From Amycolatopsis kentuckyensis (GTDB lineage: Bacteria > Actinomycetota > Actinomycetes > Mycobacteriales > Pseudonocardiaceae), in the NCBI RefSeq assembly GCF_002155975.1, contig NZ_MUMI01000270.1, positions 1 to 33,487 on the forward strand: DNA of 33,487 bases, in the 5' to 3' direction. How positions within the stretch are numbered: the stretch's first letter is position 1; the number at the start of each line of letters is the position of its first letter. A program made the translations under genes and the position numbers. Under the pieces are notes generated by a model, which saw only the letters and a list, made by a program, of their open reading frames with translations, had not been told where the DNA came from and searched no databases. Of this stretch, positions 24,166-32,554 are shown in pieces.

Positions 24166-25056
24166 ATGGGCGTCGAGGCCCAGGACCGGGACGTCACCGC
24201 GGCTCGCCTGCTCAAGAGCTCCGCGAAGAACTCCTACGACCCGTACGTCGACGTCGACTGGGCCGCGCCGCTCGCCGAGGGCAAGGCGTACATGCCGCTC
24301 GAGCGGGTCTCCCTCTACGGCACGGACCTCTGGGCGAAACTGACCCCCGAGCAGCGGATCGAGCTGTCCAAGCACGAGATCGCCAGCATCATGAGCGTCG
24401 GCCTCTGGTTCGAGATCGTCCTGATGCAGCTGCTCGCCCGCTACGTCTTCGACCTCGACGCGCGCACCGAGCACGCGCAGTACGCGATGACCGAAATCGG
24501 CGACGAGACACGGCACTCCGTGATGTTCGCCCGCACCGCGCAGCGGCTCGGCGTCCCGCGCTACGGCGTCCCGAAGGTGGTCCACCGCGCCGCGAAGGTC
24601 TTCGGCGCGACCGCCGCCGGGCCGTCGATGTTCGCCAGCGTGCTGGTCGCCGAGGAGACCACCGACCGGCTCCAGCGGTCGATGATGGACGACGACGGCA
24701 TCCAGCCGCTGATCCGCTCGGTCAACCGCATCCACGTGGTCGAGGAGGCCCGGCACGTCCGGTTCGCCAAGGAGGAGGTGCTGCGCGAGACGCCGAAGTT
24801 GTCCAAGGCGGCGCTGCGGCGGCACCGGGTGCGGACCGCGCTGGTGGCGTTCGGCGTGATCGACAGCATGGTCGACCCGCGGATCTACCGCAGCGTCGGG
24901 ATCGACCCGCGCGAAGGCCGCGCCGCGGCGCTGGCGAACCCGCACTTCCACGAAACGCGCCGCTGGATGGCCGAGAAGATCGTGCCGTTCCTGCGGGAGG
25001 CGGGCCTGATCGGCGGCCGCTCGGAAGGCATCTGGCGGCGCGCGCACCTCCTTTGA
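24166..25056 (+). CDS. AurF-like diiron N-oxygenase family protein
   Basis: 296 residues from ATG 24166 with CGGAGG upstream. It fits the AurF family (ferritin-like diiron oxygenases): helices carrying FEIVLMQLLARYVFD, then EIGDETRHSVMFARTAQ, EETTDRLQR, and VVEEARHVRFAKEE, which supply the Glu and E-x-x-H iron ligands. AurF itself oxidises p-aminobenzoate to nitrobenzoate, but most family members in Actinobacteria are of unknown substrate and may be stress- or lipid-linked. It is divergently paired with TetR and not in a biosynthetic cluster here. Substrate unknown. Confidence 0.88.
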   Translation: MGVEAQDRDVTAARLLKSSAKNSYDPYVDVDWAAPLAEGKAYMPLERVSLYGTDLWAKLTPEQRIELSKHEIASIMSVGLWFEIVLMQLLARYVFDLDARTEHAQYAMTEIGDETRHSVMFARTAQRLGVPRYGVPKVVHRAAKVFGATAAGPSMFASVLVAEETTDRLQRSMMDDDGIQPLIRSVNRIHVVEEARHVRFAKEEVLRETPKLSKAALRRHRVRTALVAFGVIDSMVDPRIYRSVGIDPREGRAAALANPHFHETRRWMAEKIVPFLREAGLIGGRSEGIWRRAHLL

Positions 25057-25100
25057 GGGCCGGCCGCGGAATTTGCTTCGCGCCGGCGGCCGGAGTCGGC

Positions 25101-25106
25101 CAGGAT
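25101..25106 (+). promoter_or_regulatory. Possible leaderless -10 of the single-TM protein gene
   Basis: CAGGAT (one off from TANNNT) ends 6 nt before the GTG at 25113. The same bases include AGGA, so a weak ribosome site is an alternative reading. Confidence 0.3.
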
Positions 25107-25112
25107 TCCCTG

Positions 25113-25805
25113 GTGACCACCGACCCGCCGCGGGACTTCCCGCTCGAACCCGCCCTCGGGCAGCAGGCCCGCACACCCGCACCGCGCCGCCGCTCGCTCC
25201 TCGCCCGGCCGGCCGTGACCGGCCTGATCGGCTTCCTCCTCGGCGCGGTGCTGGTCGGCGTGCCGTGGCTGGCCCTGAGCCTGCTCGGCGGCCCCAGCGG
25301 CCGCCCGCTGACGGCCCCGGCCGGCCTCGGCGGGCTGAGCCGGGCCCAGGACGCGCTCGCGAAGTTCGACAAGGCCAAGAGCGAGGCCATGGTCACCCGC
25401 ATCGACAAGACCGACCGGGAAACCGGCACCCGCGTGTCCGCGGCCTACGGCGGGGCCGGCGCGATCGCCCAGCAGTACCAGGACGACCGGCTGGAGCGCA
25501 GCTTCCAGCTCGTCGCCGTCCGGGCGCCCTCCCCCGAACTCGTCGCGCCCTACGAGGACGCCGAGGCGCTCGGCCTGGCCGCCCCGGGCACGGAACTCGT
25601 GCGCGCCGGCGCCGTGCAGTGCCTGGTGCACCACGATCCCGCGGCGGCGGGCTCGACGCCGGACCCGGACCGGTCCTTCGTCACGAACTGCCAGCGCACC
25701 GGCCCGGACCTGACCGTCACGGTGCGGAGCCTGAGCGCCGAGGGCAACCGGGACCCGCGCGAGCTCGCCGGGATCGTCGAAGAGGCCTGGCGGGTGCTCT
25801 CGTGA
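25113..25805 (+). CDS. Single-membrane-helix protein of unknown function
   Basis: 230 residues from GTG 25113 (MTTDPPRDFPLEP). The N-terminus is a Pro/Arg-rich cytoplasmic tail (to about residue 35), followed by one membrane helix (VTGLIGFLLGAVLVGVPWLALSL) and an extracytoplasmic domain of ~170 residues with two Cys (VQCLVHH and TNCQRT) that may form a disulfide. No family recognised. It overlaps the acetyltransferase gene by GTGA, so the two are co-translated. An earlier TTG at 25053 lies inside the preceding gene and is rejected. Confidence 0.75.
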   Translation: MTTDPPRDFPLEPALGQQARTPAPRRRSLLARPAVTGLIGFLLGAVLVGVPWLALSLLGGPSGRPLTAPAGLGGLSRAQDALAKFDKAKSEAMVTRIDKTDRETGTRVSAAYGGAGAIAQQYQDDRLERSFQLVAVRAPSPELVAPYEDAEALGLAAPGTELVRAGAVQCLVHHDPAAAGSTPDPDRSFVTNCQRTGPDLTVTVRSLSAEGNRDPRELAGIVEEAWRVLS

Positions 25806-26287
25806 CGATCACCACCCGCCTCGCCCGCGCCGAGGACGAAGCCGCGCTCGCGAAGATCGACGAGCGCACCTGGACCCCGGACGTCTCCCCCGCGCCGGCG
25901 CCTCCTCCGGGAACGCCGTTCTTCGACGACGGCACGCGGCCCGAGGACGTCCTCGTCGCCGAGCACGACGGCGTGGTCGCCGGGTACGTGCGCCTCGGCG
26001 AGGGGTTCGGCATCCCCGCCCACCGGCACGTGGTGGTGATCGACGGCCTCGCCGTCGACCCGGACCGGCAGCGGCTCGGCATCGCCCGGCAGCTCGTCGA
26101 GGCCGCCGTGGCCGAGGCTCGCCACCGGGGCGCCCGCAAGGTGACGCTGCGCGTGCTCGGGCCCAACACCGGCGCGCGGCGGGTCTACGAGCGCTGCGGG
26201 TTCGTCGTGGAAGGCGTGCTGCGGGGCGAATTCCACCTCGACGGGACGGACGTCGACGACGTTCTCATGGCCCGTCCGCTCGCTTGA
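25802..26287 (+). CDS. GNAT-family N-acetyltransferase
   Basis: 161 residues from GTG 25802, overlapping the upstream stop. The acetyl-CoA site is seen in [42 protein letters not shown] (motif A with Q/R-x-x-G-x-A) and the C-terminal motif B in [23 protein letters not shown]. The substrate is unknown; it could be a small amine or a protein N-terminus. It ends 33 bases before the SAH riboswitch, with no convincing terminator in between apart from the riboswitch's own. Confidence 0.88.
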   Translation: MTITTRLARAEDEAALAKIDERTWTPDVSPAPAPPPGTPFFDDGTRPEDVLVAEHDGVVAGYVRLGEGFGIPAHRHVVVIDGLAVDPDRQRLGIARQLVEAAVAEARHRGARKVTLRVLGPNTGARRVYERCGFVVEGVLRGEFHLDGTDVDDVLMARPLA

Positions 26288-26319
26288 CAGCCTCGCGGCC
26301 GCTTTGCCATCCTGGTTCC

Positions 26320-26391
26320 GGGCCGAGAGGCGCTGCGACGGAAGCCACTTCCGCCACGCTCGGCCCGCTACCACGACTCCAAGGGCGCCTC
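26320..26391 (+). ncRNA. S-adenosylhomocysteine (SAH) riboswitch aptamer
   Basis: The order of elements fits the SAH riboswitch. P1 is GGGCCGAG (26320-26327) with CTCGGCCC (26359-26366). Between the arms come the conserved AGGCGCTGC and a small stem CGGAAG/CTTCCG (26339-26344 with 26348-26353). After a short linker, GCGCCT (26385-26390) pairs back to AGGCGC (26328-26333) as the pseudoknot. It lies ~90 bases upstream of ahcY, the enzyme that removes SAH, the classical location of this class. Binding of SAH stabilises the pseudoknot. Confidence 0.9.
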
Positions 26392-26416
26392 CCGCGAGGG
26401 AGGTGCCTTCTTCTTT
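26384..26416 (+). terminator. Intrinsic terminator overlapping the SAH aptamer
   Basis: GGCGCCTCCC (26384-26393) and GGGAGGTGCC (26398-26407) form a 10-bp stem with one G-U pair, a GCGA tetraloop and the T-rich run TTCTTCTTT. The 5' arm contains the GCGCCT needed for the SAH pseudoknot, so SAH binding and the terminator exclude each other: an ON switch. Confidence 0.85.
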
Positions 26417-26480
26417 GTCCGCAAGGACTTCCGTGCTGCCTCCCGAGCGCATCCCGACGAACTCCGGAGTGCACCGAAGC

Positions 26481-27941
<1,461 letters not shown>

Positions 27942-28053
27942 TCCGGGGTTTGATCCAAGGTTGCTCCATTCGCCGTAGTTTGGTTTATCGGGAAACTGGC
28001 CATCCTCCGGTCGAGAGCGCATCCGCCCGGACGGCACGGAGCCGGGCCGGGTC

Positions 28054-28851
28054 TCATGCGAAGGAGTGTGTCAAGTGATCATTCTCGGTGTGATTCTGCT
28101 CGTCATCGGGTTCATCGTGGGCATCCCGGTGCTGTACACCATCGGTATCATTCTCGCGGTGGCCGGCGTGGCACTGGCCATCTTGGGCGGCACTGGCCGC
28201 CGGATCGGTGGCCGGGCGCACTGGTACTGATCCCGAGACCCCGCCACGGCCTTCGTTCAGTGCCACCCCGGCGATCGCCAGCGCGACCACCGGGTCGGCC
28301 CACCAGCAGCCGAACAGGGCGTTCAGCAGCAAGCCGGCCAGCAGCACCGCGGAAAGCCAGGTGCAGAGCAACGTCTGCCGTGAATCCGCGACCGCGCTGG
28401 CGGATCCCAGCTCGCGCCCGGCCCGGCGCTGCGCCGCGGAGAGCGCGGGCATCACGGCCAGGGAAATGGCGGCGAGCACGATTCCGGTCCGGGACGTTTC
28501 CGGCGCCGCGCCGGTGAAAAACGAACTGATGGCTTCCCCGGTAACGTAAATCGCGAGCGCGAAGAAGGAAATCGCGATCGCCTTCAACGCCCGCCGTTCC
28601 CGCGCTTCCGGATCACGGCCGGAGAACTGCCACGCGACCGCGACCGCCGAAGCGACCTCGATCACCGAATCCAGCCCGAAGCCGATCAGGGCCCCCGACG
28701 ACGCCGCGGCGCCGGCCGTGAGGGCGACGGCGGCCTCGACGACGTTGTAGGTGATGGTCGCGGCCACCAGGAAGCGGACCCGGCGCACCAGCACCGCCCG
28801 GCGCTGCGGCTCGGCCACCGGTGGCGCACAACAGCCGTCGGCGCACGTCAC
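28054..28851 (-). CDS. Cation diffusion facilitator-type metal exporter with unusual C-terminal tail
   Basis: 265 residues from GTG 28851, overlapping the cmtR stop (GTGA). The first ~204 residues are the CDF/cation transporter: a Cys-rich start (TCADGCC), about five to six membrane helices, GFGLDSVIEVASAV with the metal-site Asp, and WWADPVVALAIAGVALNEGR, where family members normally end. A further ~61 residues, His/Asp/Glu/Asn-rich, follow. These codons are read entirely antisense to the DUF6131 gene. The tail could be a real metal-binding extension or the result of a lost stop codon. Probable substrates are Cd, Pb or Zn, from the linked CmtR. Confidence 0.82.
   Translation of the reverse strand: MTCADGCCAPPVAEPQRRAVLVRRVRFLVAATITYNVVEAAVALTAGAAASSGALIGFGLDSVIEVASAVAVAWQFSGRDPEARERRALKAIAISFFALAIYVTGEAISSFFTGAAPETSRTGIVLAAISLAVMPALSAAQRRAGRELGSASAVADSRQTLLCTWLSAVLLAGLLLNALFGCWWADPVVALAIAGVALNEGRGGVSGSVPVRPATDPAASAAQDGQCHAGHRENDTDGVQHRDAHDEPDDEQNHTENDHLTHSFA
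28075..28230 (+). CDS. DUF6131 small membrane protein
   Basis: 51 residues from GTG 28075, with AAGGAG 9-10 bases upstream. The sequence is almost wholly two hydrophobic helices (MIILGVILLVIGFIVGIPVL and TIGIILAVAGVALAILGGTG) ending in RRIGGRAHWY, the pattern of DUF6131, a widespread actinobacterial mini-protein of unknown function. The whole gene lies inside the antisense 3' part of the CDF gene. The clear ribosome site and family match make it the more trustworthy of the two overlapping readings. Confidence 0.8.
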   Translation: MIILGVILLVIGFIVGIPVLYTIGIILAVAGVALAILGGTGRRIGGRAHWY

Positions 28852-29177
28852 TTCGCCACCACCTCGTCCTCGCAGGCGTCCCGCGGTTCGACCGCCAGGA
28901 CGACCTGGACGAGTTCCCGCAGCGCGCGGGCGAGGTGATCGTCGGCGATCTCGTACCGCACCTGCCGCCCTTCGTAGCTGGCCACGACGAGCCCGCAGCC
29001 GCGCAGGCACGACAGGTGGTTCGAGACGTTGGACCGGCTCAGCTCCAGCTCCGCGGCCAGCCGTCCCGGATAGGCGGGGCCGTCGAGCAGGGCGGTCAGG
29101 ATCCGGCAGCGGGTCGGGTCGGACAGGGCGCGCCCGATCCGGGCCAGCGCCGACTCGCGCGTCTCACACGTCACCAT
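28848..29177 (-). CDS. cmtR: CmtR-type Cd(II)/Pb(II)-sensing ArsR/SmtB repressor
   Basis: 109 residues with a winged helix. The recognition helix LSRSNVSNHLSCLRGCGLV (about 46-64) carries C57 and C61, and C102 is near the C-terminus (DACEDE). These are exactly the three cysteines that bind Cd/Pb in M. tuberculosis CmtR, at the same positions; the overall sequence is also very close. Metal binding would release it from DNA and allow export. It overlaps the CDF exporter gene downstream by GTGA, and its promoter holds a palindrome. A leaderless start at ATG 29177 is likely. In M. tuberculosis the linked exporter is a P-type ATPase, here a CDF. Confidence 0.93.
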   Translation of the reverse strand: MVTCETRESALARIGRALSDPTRCRILTALLDGPAYPGRLAAELELSRSNVSNHLSCLRGCGLVVASYEGRQVRYEIADDHLARALRELVQVVLAVEPRDACEDEVVAK

Positions 29178-29184
29178 GGAGTGA

Positions 29185-29214
29185 ACTGTACAGCGAACGC
29201 TGACCTATCCACAA
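29185..29214 (-). promoter_or_regulatory. cmtR promoter with internal operator
   Basis: On the minus strand, -35 TTGTGG (29209-29214), an 18-bp spacer ending in TG, and -10 TACAGT (29185-29190) ending 7 nt before the ATG. The spacer contains the palindrome CAGCG-TT-CGCTG (29191-29202), and CTGTACAG (29186-29193) overlaps the -10. Bound CmtR would cover both promoter elements. No ribosome site, so probably leaderless. Confidence 0.65.
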
Positions 29215-29236
29215 CGGACACCCCGGAAAATGAAGG

Positions 29237-29275
29237 GGTCCTCCGGCTCCGAGGGGGAGGGAGAGCCGAAGGACC
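29237..29275. terminator. Imperfect 13-bp hairpin
   Basis: GGTCCTCCGGCTC (29237-29249) pairs with GAGCCGAAGGACC (29263-29275) with one C-A mismatch and a 13-nt purine-rich loop. On the minus strand it is followed by CCTTCATTTT, so it may terminate transcripts from the Cys-rich mini-protein gene. Alternatively it is a bidirectional end for plus-strand readthrough. Confidence 0.5.
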
Positions 29276-29360
29276 TCGTTAGTGTTAGCACATCGCCAAG
29301 CCGCTGTACACAGCTGCATACACGATCGTGTGAGGACCTTGACGGCATCCGAACGCCGCA

Positions 29361-29402
29361 AAGGCCTCCCCGGCGGGCGGAAAACCCGGCCGGGAAGGCC
29401 TT
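29361..29402. terminator. Imperfect 14-bp hairpin near the end of the Cys-rich gene
   Basis: AAGGCCTCCCCGGC (29361-29374) pairs with GCCGGGAAGGCCTT (29389-29402), again with a single C-A mismatch, and the loop has GGG and CCC that can pair too. It is 19 bases past the stop of the minus-strand mini-protein and is a likely terminator for it. Confidence 0.6.
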
Positions 29403-29421
29403 CACGGTCCTGGCGGGAGGC

Positions 29422-29631
29422 TCAGGAAGCTCGGCGCAGCAACGACTTCCGCGGTGCGGTGGCACAGCCGCACCCGCCGCCGACGCCTTGGCAGTCGACG
29501 ATCAGCCCGTGGCGCACGCGGTCACCGTCCGCGCACCCTTGATCGGTGCACTCGGCGAAGCCGCCTTCCGGGTGCACCACCAGCGTGCCGTGGCAGTGAT
29601 CGATCCCGGCGTCACAGGAAGCACACTCCAT
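29422..29631 (-). CDS. Cys/His-rich mini-protein
   Basis: 69 residues from ATG 29631. It has eight Cys at 3, 6, 13, 28, 33, 47, 54 and 56, plus His 12, 14, 20 and 41. The groupings CASC, HCHG, ECTDQGC and GGGCGC suggest one or two structural zinc sites; the ending is basic (RKSLLRRAS). I recall similar small proteins in other actinobacteria but cannot name a family. An in-frame start 17 codons upstream adds a non-conserved-looking Arg/Gly stretch and is less likely. It is followed by a hairpin terminator. Function unknown; a zinc-ribbon or metal-buffer role is conceivable. Confidence 0.7.
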   Translation of the reverse strand: MECASCDAGIDHCHGTLVVHPEGGFAECTDQGCADGDRVRHGLIVDCQGVGGGCGCATAPRKSLLRRAS

Positions 29632-29733
29632 GTCCGCACCGCCTTTCCGCGCTCGTGCACCCAAGGTAGGACCGGGAAGCACGCGGGCGCGGGAGCCGGG
29701 CGGCGTGTCGGCACAACCACCCGTCCGAGCGGC

Positions 29734-30609
29734 TCAGGCGGACTTCGGCGCCCGCTTCCGGGCTGCCGGCTTCTTCTTCGCCGGTTTGGCGTCCTCTTCG
29801 GACGCCGCGGTGGCCTCCGAAGAGGACTGTCGCGACTTCTTCGCGGCGTCCACACTGGCCTGCAGCGCCGCCATCAGGTCGACGACGTCGGCCTTGGCGG
29901 TGACGGCGGCCGGCTTGGTCGTCTCGTCGCCGGCGACCTTGGCCTCGATCATCTCTTCGAGGGCCTCGCGGTAGTGGTCGTGGTACTTCTCCGGCTCGAA
30001 CACCGGCTCGGCCAGGGAGTCGATCAGCGATCCGGCCATGGTGAGCTCCTGCGGCCGGATCTGCGGCGGGTCGTCGCGCAGGAACGGGAAGTCGGGTTCG
30101 CGGACCTCGTCCGGCCACAGCATGGTCGTCATCACCAGCACGTCGGCGTGCACGCGCAGCACCGCCATGCTCTCCCGCTGCCGGACGGCGACCTTCGCGA
30201 TGGCGACCTGGCTCGACTTGTGCAGCGCGTCCCGCAGCACGACGTACGGCTTCACCGCGTTCTTCTGCGGCTCCAGGTAGTACGTCCGGTCGTACTGGAT
30301 CGGGTCGATCGACTCCAGCGGCACGAACTCCAGCACGTCGATGGTGCGCTGGGTGGTCAGCGGCAGCTCGGCCATCTCCGCGTCGGTGATCACCACCATC
30401 TCGCCGTCGGGCAGCTCGTAGCCCTTGGCGATCTCGGCGTAGGGCACTTCCTGGCCGTCGATCGTGCAGAACCGCTTGTACTGGATGCGGCCGCCGTCGG
30501 CCTCGTGCACCTGGCGCAGGGAGACGTTCTTGTTCTCGGTGGCCGCGTACATCTGGATCGGGATGCTGACCAGCCCGAAGGACACCGAGCCCTTCCACAT
30601 CGCCCGCAT
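29734..30609 (-). CDS. ku: Ku protein (non-homologous end joining)
   Basis: 291 residues from ATG 30609 with GAGG upstream. The bacterial Ku core is intact: MWKGSVSFGLVSIPIQMYAAT at the N-terminus, RIQYKRFC, EMAELPLTTQRTIDVLEFVP, YYLEPQKNAVKPYVVLRDAL, and QELTMAGSLIDSL (the end of the core). A Lys/Ala-rich tail (AKPAKKKPAARKRAPKSA) follows, as in Mycobacterium and Streptomyces Ku, where it aids DNA binding. Ku dimers ring DNA ends and recruit ligase D. No ligD is in the window. A small inverted repeat sits 28 bases upstream of the ATG. Confidence 0.95.
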   Translation of the reverse strand: MRAMWKGSVSFGLVSIPIQMYAATENKNVSLRQVHEADGGRIQYKRFCTIDGQEVPYAEIAKGYELPDGEMVVITDAEMAELPLTTQRTIDVLEFVPLESIDPIQYDRTYYLEPQKNAVKPYVVLRDALHKSSQVAIAKVAVRQRESMAVLRVHADVLVMTTMLWPDEVREPDFPFLRDDPPQIRPQELTMAGSLIDSLAEPVFEPEKYHDHYREALEEMIEAKVAGDETTKPAAVTAKADVVDLMAALQASVDAAKKSRQSSSEATAASEEDAKPAKKKPAARKRAPKSA

Positions 30610-30636
30610 GCCGCGCACCTCCGAGGTCGTCTTCAC

Positions 30637-30655
30637 GCTACGTAACAACCGTAGC
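30637..30655 (-). promoter_or_regulatory. Inverted repeat upstream of ku
   Basis: GCTACG (30637-30642) and CGTAGC (30650-30655) around a 7-nt spacer, 28 bases from the ku ATG. It could be a regulator site overlapping the promoter; no matching regulator is known to me. Confidence 0.4.
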
Positions 30656-30683
30656 CCGAATCGTCCCTCGACGACAGTCTGAT

Positions 30684-31910
30684 CTAGACCTCTGCCAGGT
30701 ATTTCTCCCAGAGGGCCGGATCCATGAACCAGTGTTGGAAATCGGCCGGGTCGGTGAATCCGTTGGCGAACCGCCGCGCGACCGCCGGGTTCTCCCCCGC
30801 CACCCCGAGGATCTGGAGCACGTGCGGAGGCGGCGGCAGGAGGAGCGCGTTGGTCCATTCGGTCACGTGCCGGGCGTACTCCCAGTAGCGCTCGAACGTC
30901 GCTTCCATCCAGGCCGCGTCGAACGGCCGGTCGCCGTGCTCGACGATCGCGTCCAGGTAGGTCGCCGCGCAGTGGCTCGCGTTGTTCGAGCCCTGCCCGG
31001 TGATCGGGTCGTTCGCCACCACGACGTCGGCCATGCCCAGCACGATCGCCCCGCCCGGCAGGCTGCCGACCGGGTGGCGCACCACCGGCGGGTAGCCGCC
31101 GGCCAGGGTCGCCTTGGCGTCGGTCAGCTCGGCGTCGCGGCAGCGGTCGTACTCCCACGGCACGAACTGCCGCATCAGGTCGAGTACGCGCCGGAAGTGC
31201 TCGTCCGGGCCCGGGTGGTCGCCGAAGCAGTCCAGCGGCCCGCCGGGCACGCCTTCGAAGAAGAGGATGTCGCAGTTCCCGCTCAGCGTGTACGCCGGGA
31301 TCATGAACAGCTCGCCGACGCCGGGGACGATGTTGAACCGCACCCCCACCTTGTCCGGGTGCTCCGGCCGGCGGCCCACCCCGTGGGCGTAGACCAGCGA
31401 CAGCGCGCGCATCGGCTGGGTGTACGGCGAGCGCTCGGGCACGCGGTCGAACAGCTGGACCAGCTCGCCCTTGCCGGCCGAGATGATCACCAGGTCGTAG
31501 AGCCGGGCCAGCGCGTCCAGTTCGGACGTCATCACGCCGTGGATGACGAGCTTGCCGCCGCGGTCCTCGAACAGCTCCAGCCAGCCGGCCATCTTGATCC
31601 GCTGGTCCACCGACTGGGCGGGGTGATCGAGCTCGGCGAACCAGTCGAGCGCGCGGCCGCCGTCCGGCGCGGCCACCGAGACGCCGAGGCCTTCGACGTT
31701 GACCGTCTCGGCCTCCCACAGGTTGATCCCGAGGTCGCGCTCGTGCTGCAGCGCGTCGTGGAACATGCACTGCGTCGACATCACCCGCCCGGACCGGATC
31801 TCCTCCGGCGTCCGCGCGGACATCACGGTGACGTCGTAGTCCTTCGCCTGCAGCCCGAGAGCCAGCTGCAGGCCGGACTGCCCGGCGCCCACGACCAGGA
31901 CCTTGCGCAT
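30684..31910 (-). CDS. Styrene/indole monooxygenase (StyA)-like flavoprotein
   Basis: 408 residues from ATG 31910 with AGAAGGAG upstream. The FAD-binding motif is GAGQSGLQLALGL at residues ~8-20, and the StyA-type conserved segments follow: MSTQCMFHDALQHERD, SVDQRIKMAGWLELFEDRG, IISAGKGELV, FFEGVPGGP and DPITGQGSNNASHCAATYLDAI. StyA enzymes epoxidise styrene or indole using FADH2 from a reductase (StyB); no reductase gene lies beside it. It begins 17 bases below the CvnD GTPase stop, so it is probably the last gene of the conservon operon. Its role in that setting is not known. Confidence 0.85.
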   Translation of the reverse strand: MRKVLVVGAGQSGLQLALGLQAKDYDVTVMSARTPEEIRSGRVMSTQCMFHDALQHERDLGINLWEAETVNVEGLGVSVAAPDGGRALDWFAELDHPAQSVDQRIKMAGWLELFEDRGGKLVIHGVMTSELDALARLYDLVIISAGKGELVQLFDRVPERSPYTQPMRALSLVYAHGVGRRPEHPDKVGVRFNIVPGVGELFMIPAYTLSGNCDILFFEGVPGGPLDCFGDHPGPDEHFRRVLDLMRQFVPWEYDRCRDAELTDAKATLAGGYPPVVRHPVGSLPGGAIVLGMADVVVANDPITGQGSNNASHCAATYLDAIVEHGDRPFDAAWMEATFERYWEYARHVTEWTNALLLPPPPHVLQILGVAGENPAVARRFANGFTDPADFQHWFMDPALWEKYLAEV

Positions 31911-31927
31911 GGAGCTCGTTCTCCTTC

Positions 31928-32554
31928 TCAGGCGTGCGGGGCGCTGCCGGCGAGCTCGCGGCCCGCCGGGCCGGAGAGCACCGCCAGCGACAGCGTGTGG
32001 CCGACCAGTTCGGTCAGGGTGGCGATCGTGGAGGCGCGGTCGCGGGCGTCGCAGGTCACCAGCGGGACGGCGGGGTCGAGGGCGAGGGCGTCGCGCACCT
32101 CGTCGAGGTCGTGCACCGGCTTGCCCTCGAACTGGTTGACCGCCACGACGAACGGCAGCTCCGAGTCGTTCTCGAAGTAGTTGATCGCCGCGAACGACTC
32201 GTCGATCCGGCTGGTGTCGACCAGCACGACCGCGCCGAGCGCGCCGCGGCTCAGGTCGTCCCAGAGGAACCAGAACCGCGCCTGCCCCGGCGTGCCGAAC
32301 AGGTACAGCAGCAGGTCCGGGCGCAGCGTGATGCGCCCGAAGTCCATCGCCACCGTGGTGGTCGACTTGTTGCCCGGCGGCAGGTCGTCGACGCCTTCCC
32401 CGGCCTCGGTCATCCACGCCTCGTTGCTCATCGGCGGCACTTCCGACACCGCACCGACGAAGGTGGTCTTGCCGACACCGAAGCCCCCGGCGACGACGAT
32501 CTTCGCGGAGATCGTCAGCAGATCGCCCTCAGGCGGGGAGCCGCTTGAGCCCAT
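31928..32554 (-). CDS. CvnD-type GTPase of a conservon
   Basis: 208 residues from ATG 32554, overlapping the DUF742 gene by 26 bases. Walker A GGFGVGKTTFVGAVSE lies near residues 22-37, a TTTVAMDFGRITL strand forms the Mg/gamma-phosphate region, and LYLFGTPGQARFWFLWDDLSRGALG is the G3-like switch. AVNQFEGK substitutes for the usual NKxD. This is the Ras-like CvnD ATP/GTP-binding family of Streptomyces, in which the membrane sensor kinase (A), roadblock (B), DUF742 (C) and GTPase (D) form a GPCR-like complex. Direct evidence of GTP specificity is absent. Confidence 0.9.
   Translation of the reverse strand: MGSSGSPPEGDLLTISAKIVVAGGFGVGKTTFVGAVSEVPPMSNEAWMTEAGEGVDDLPPGNKSTTTVAMDFGRITLRPDLLLYLFGTPGQARFWFLWDDLSRGALGAVVLVDTSRIDESFAAINYFENDSELPFVVAVNQFEGKPVHDLDEVRDALALDPAVPLVTCDARDRASTIATLTELVGHTLSLAVLSGPAGRELAGSAPHA

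Noticed and set aside
26304..26480. N-terminal extension of ahcY by 59 codons
   Set aside because: It would translate the riboswitch and terminator. The conserved N-terminus begins at the ATG at 26481.
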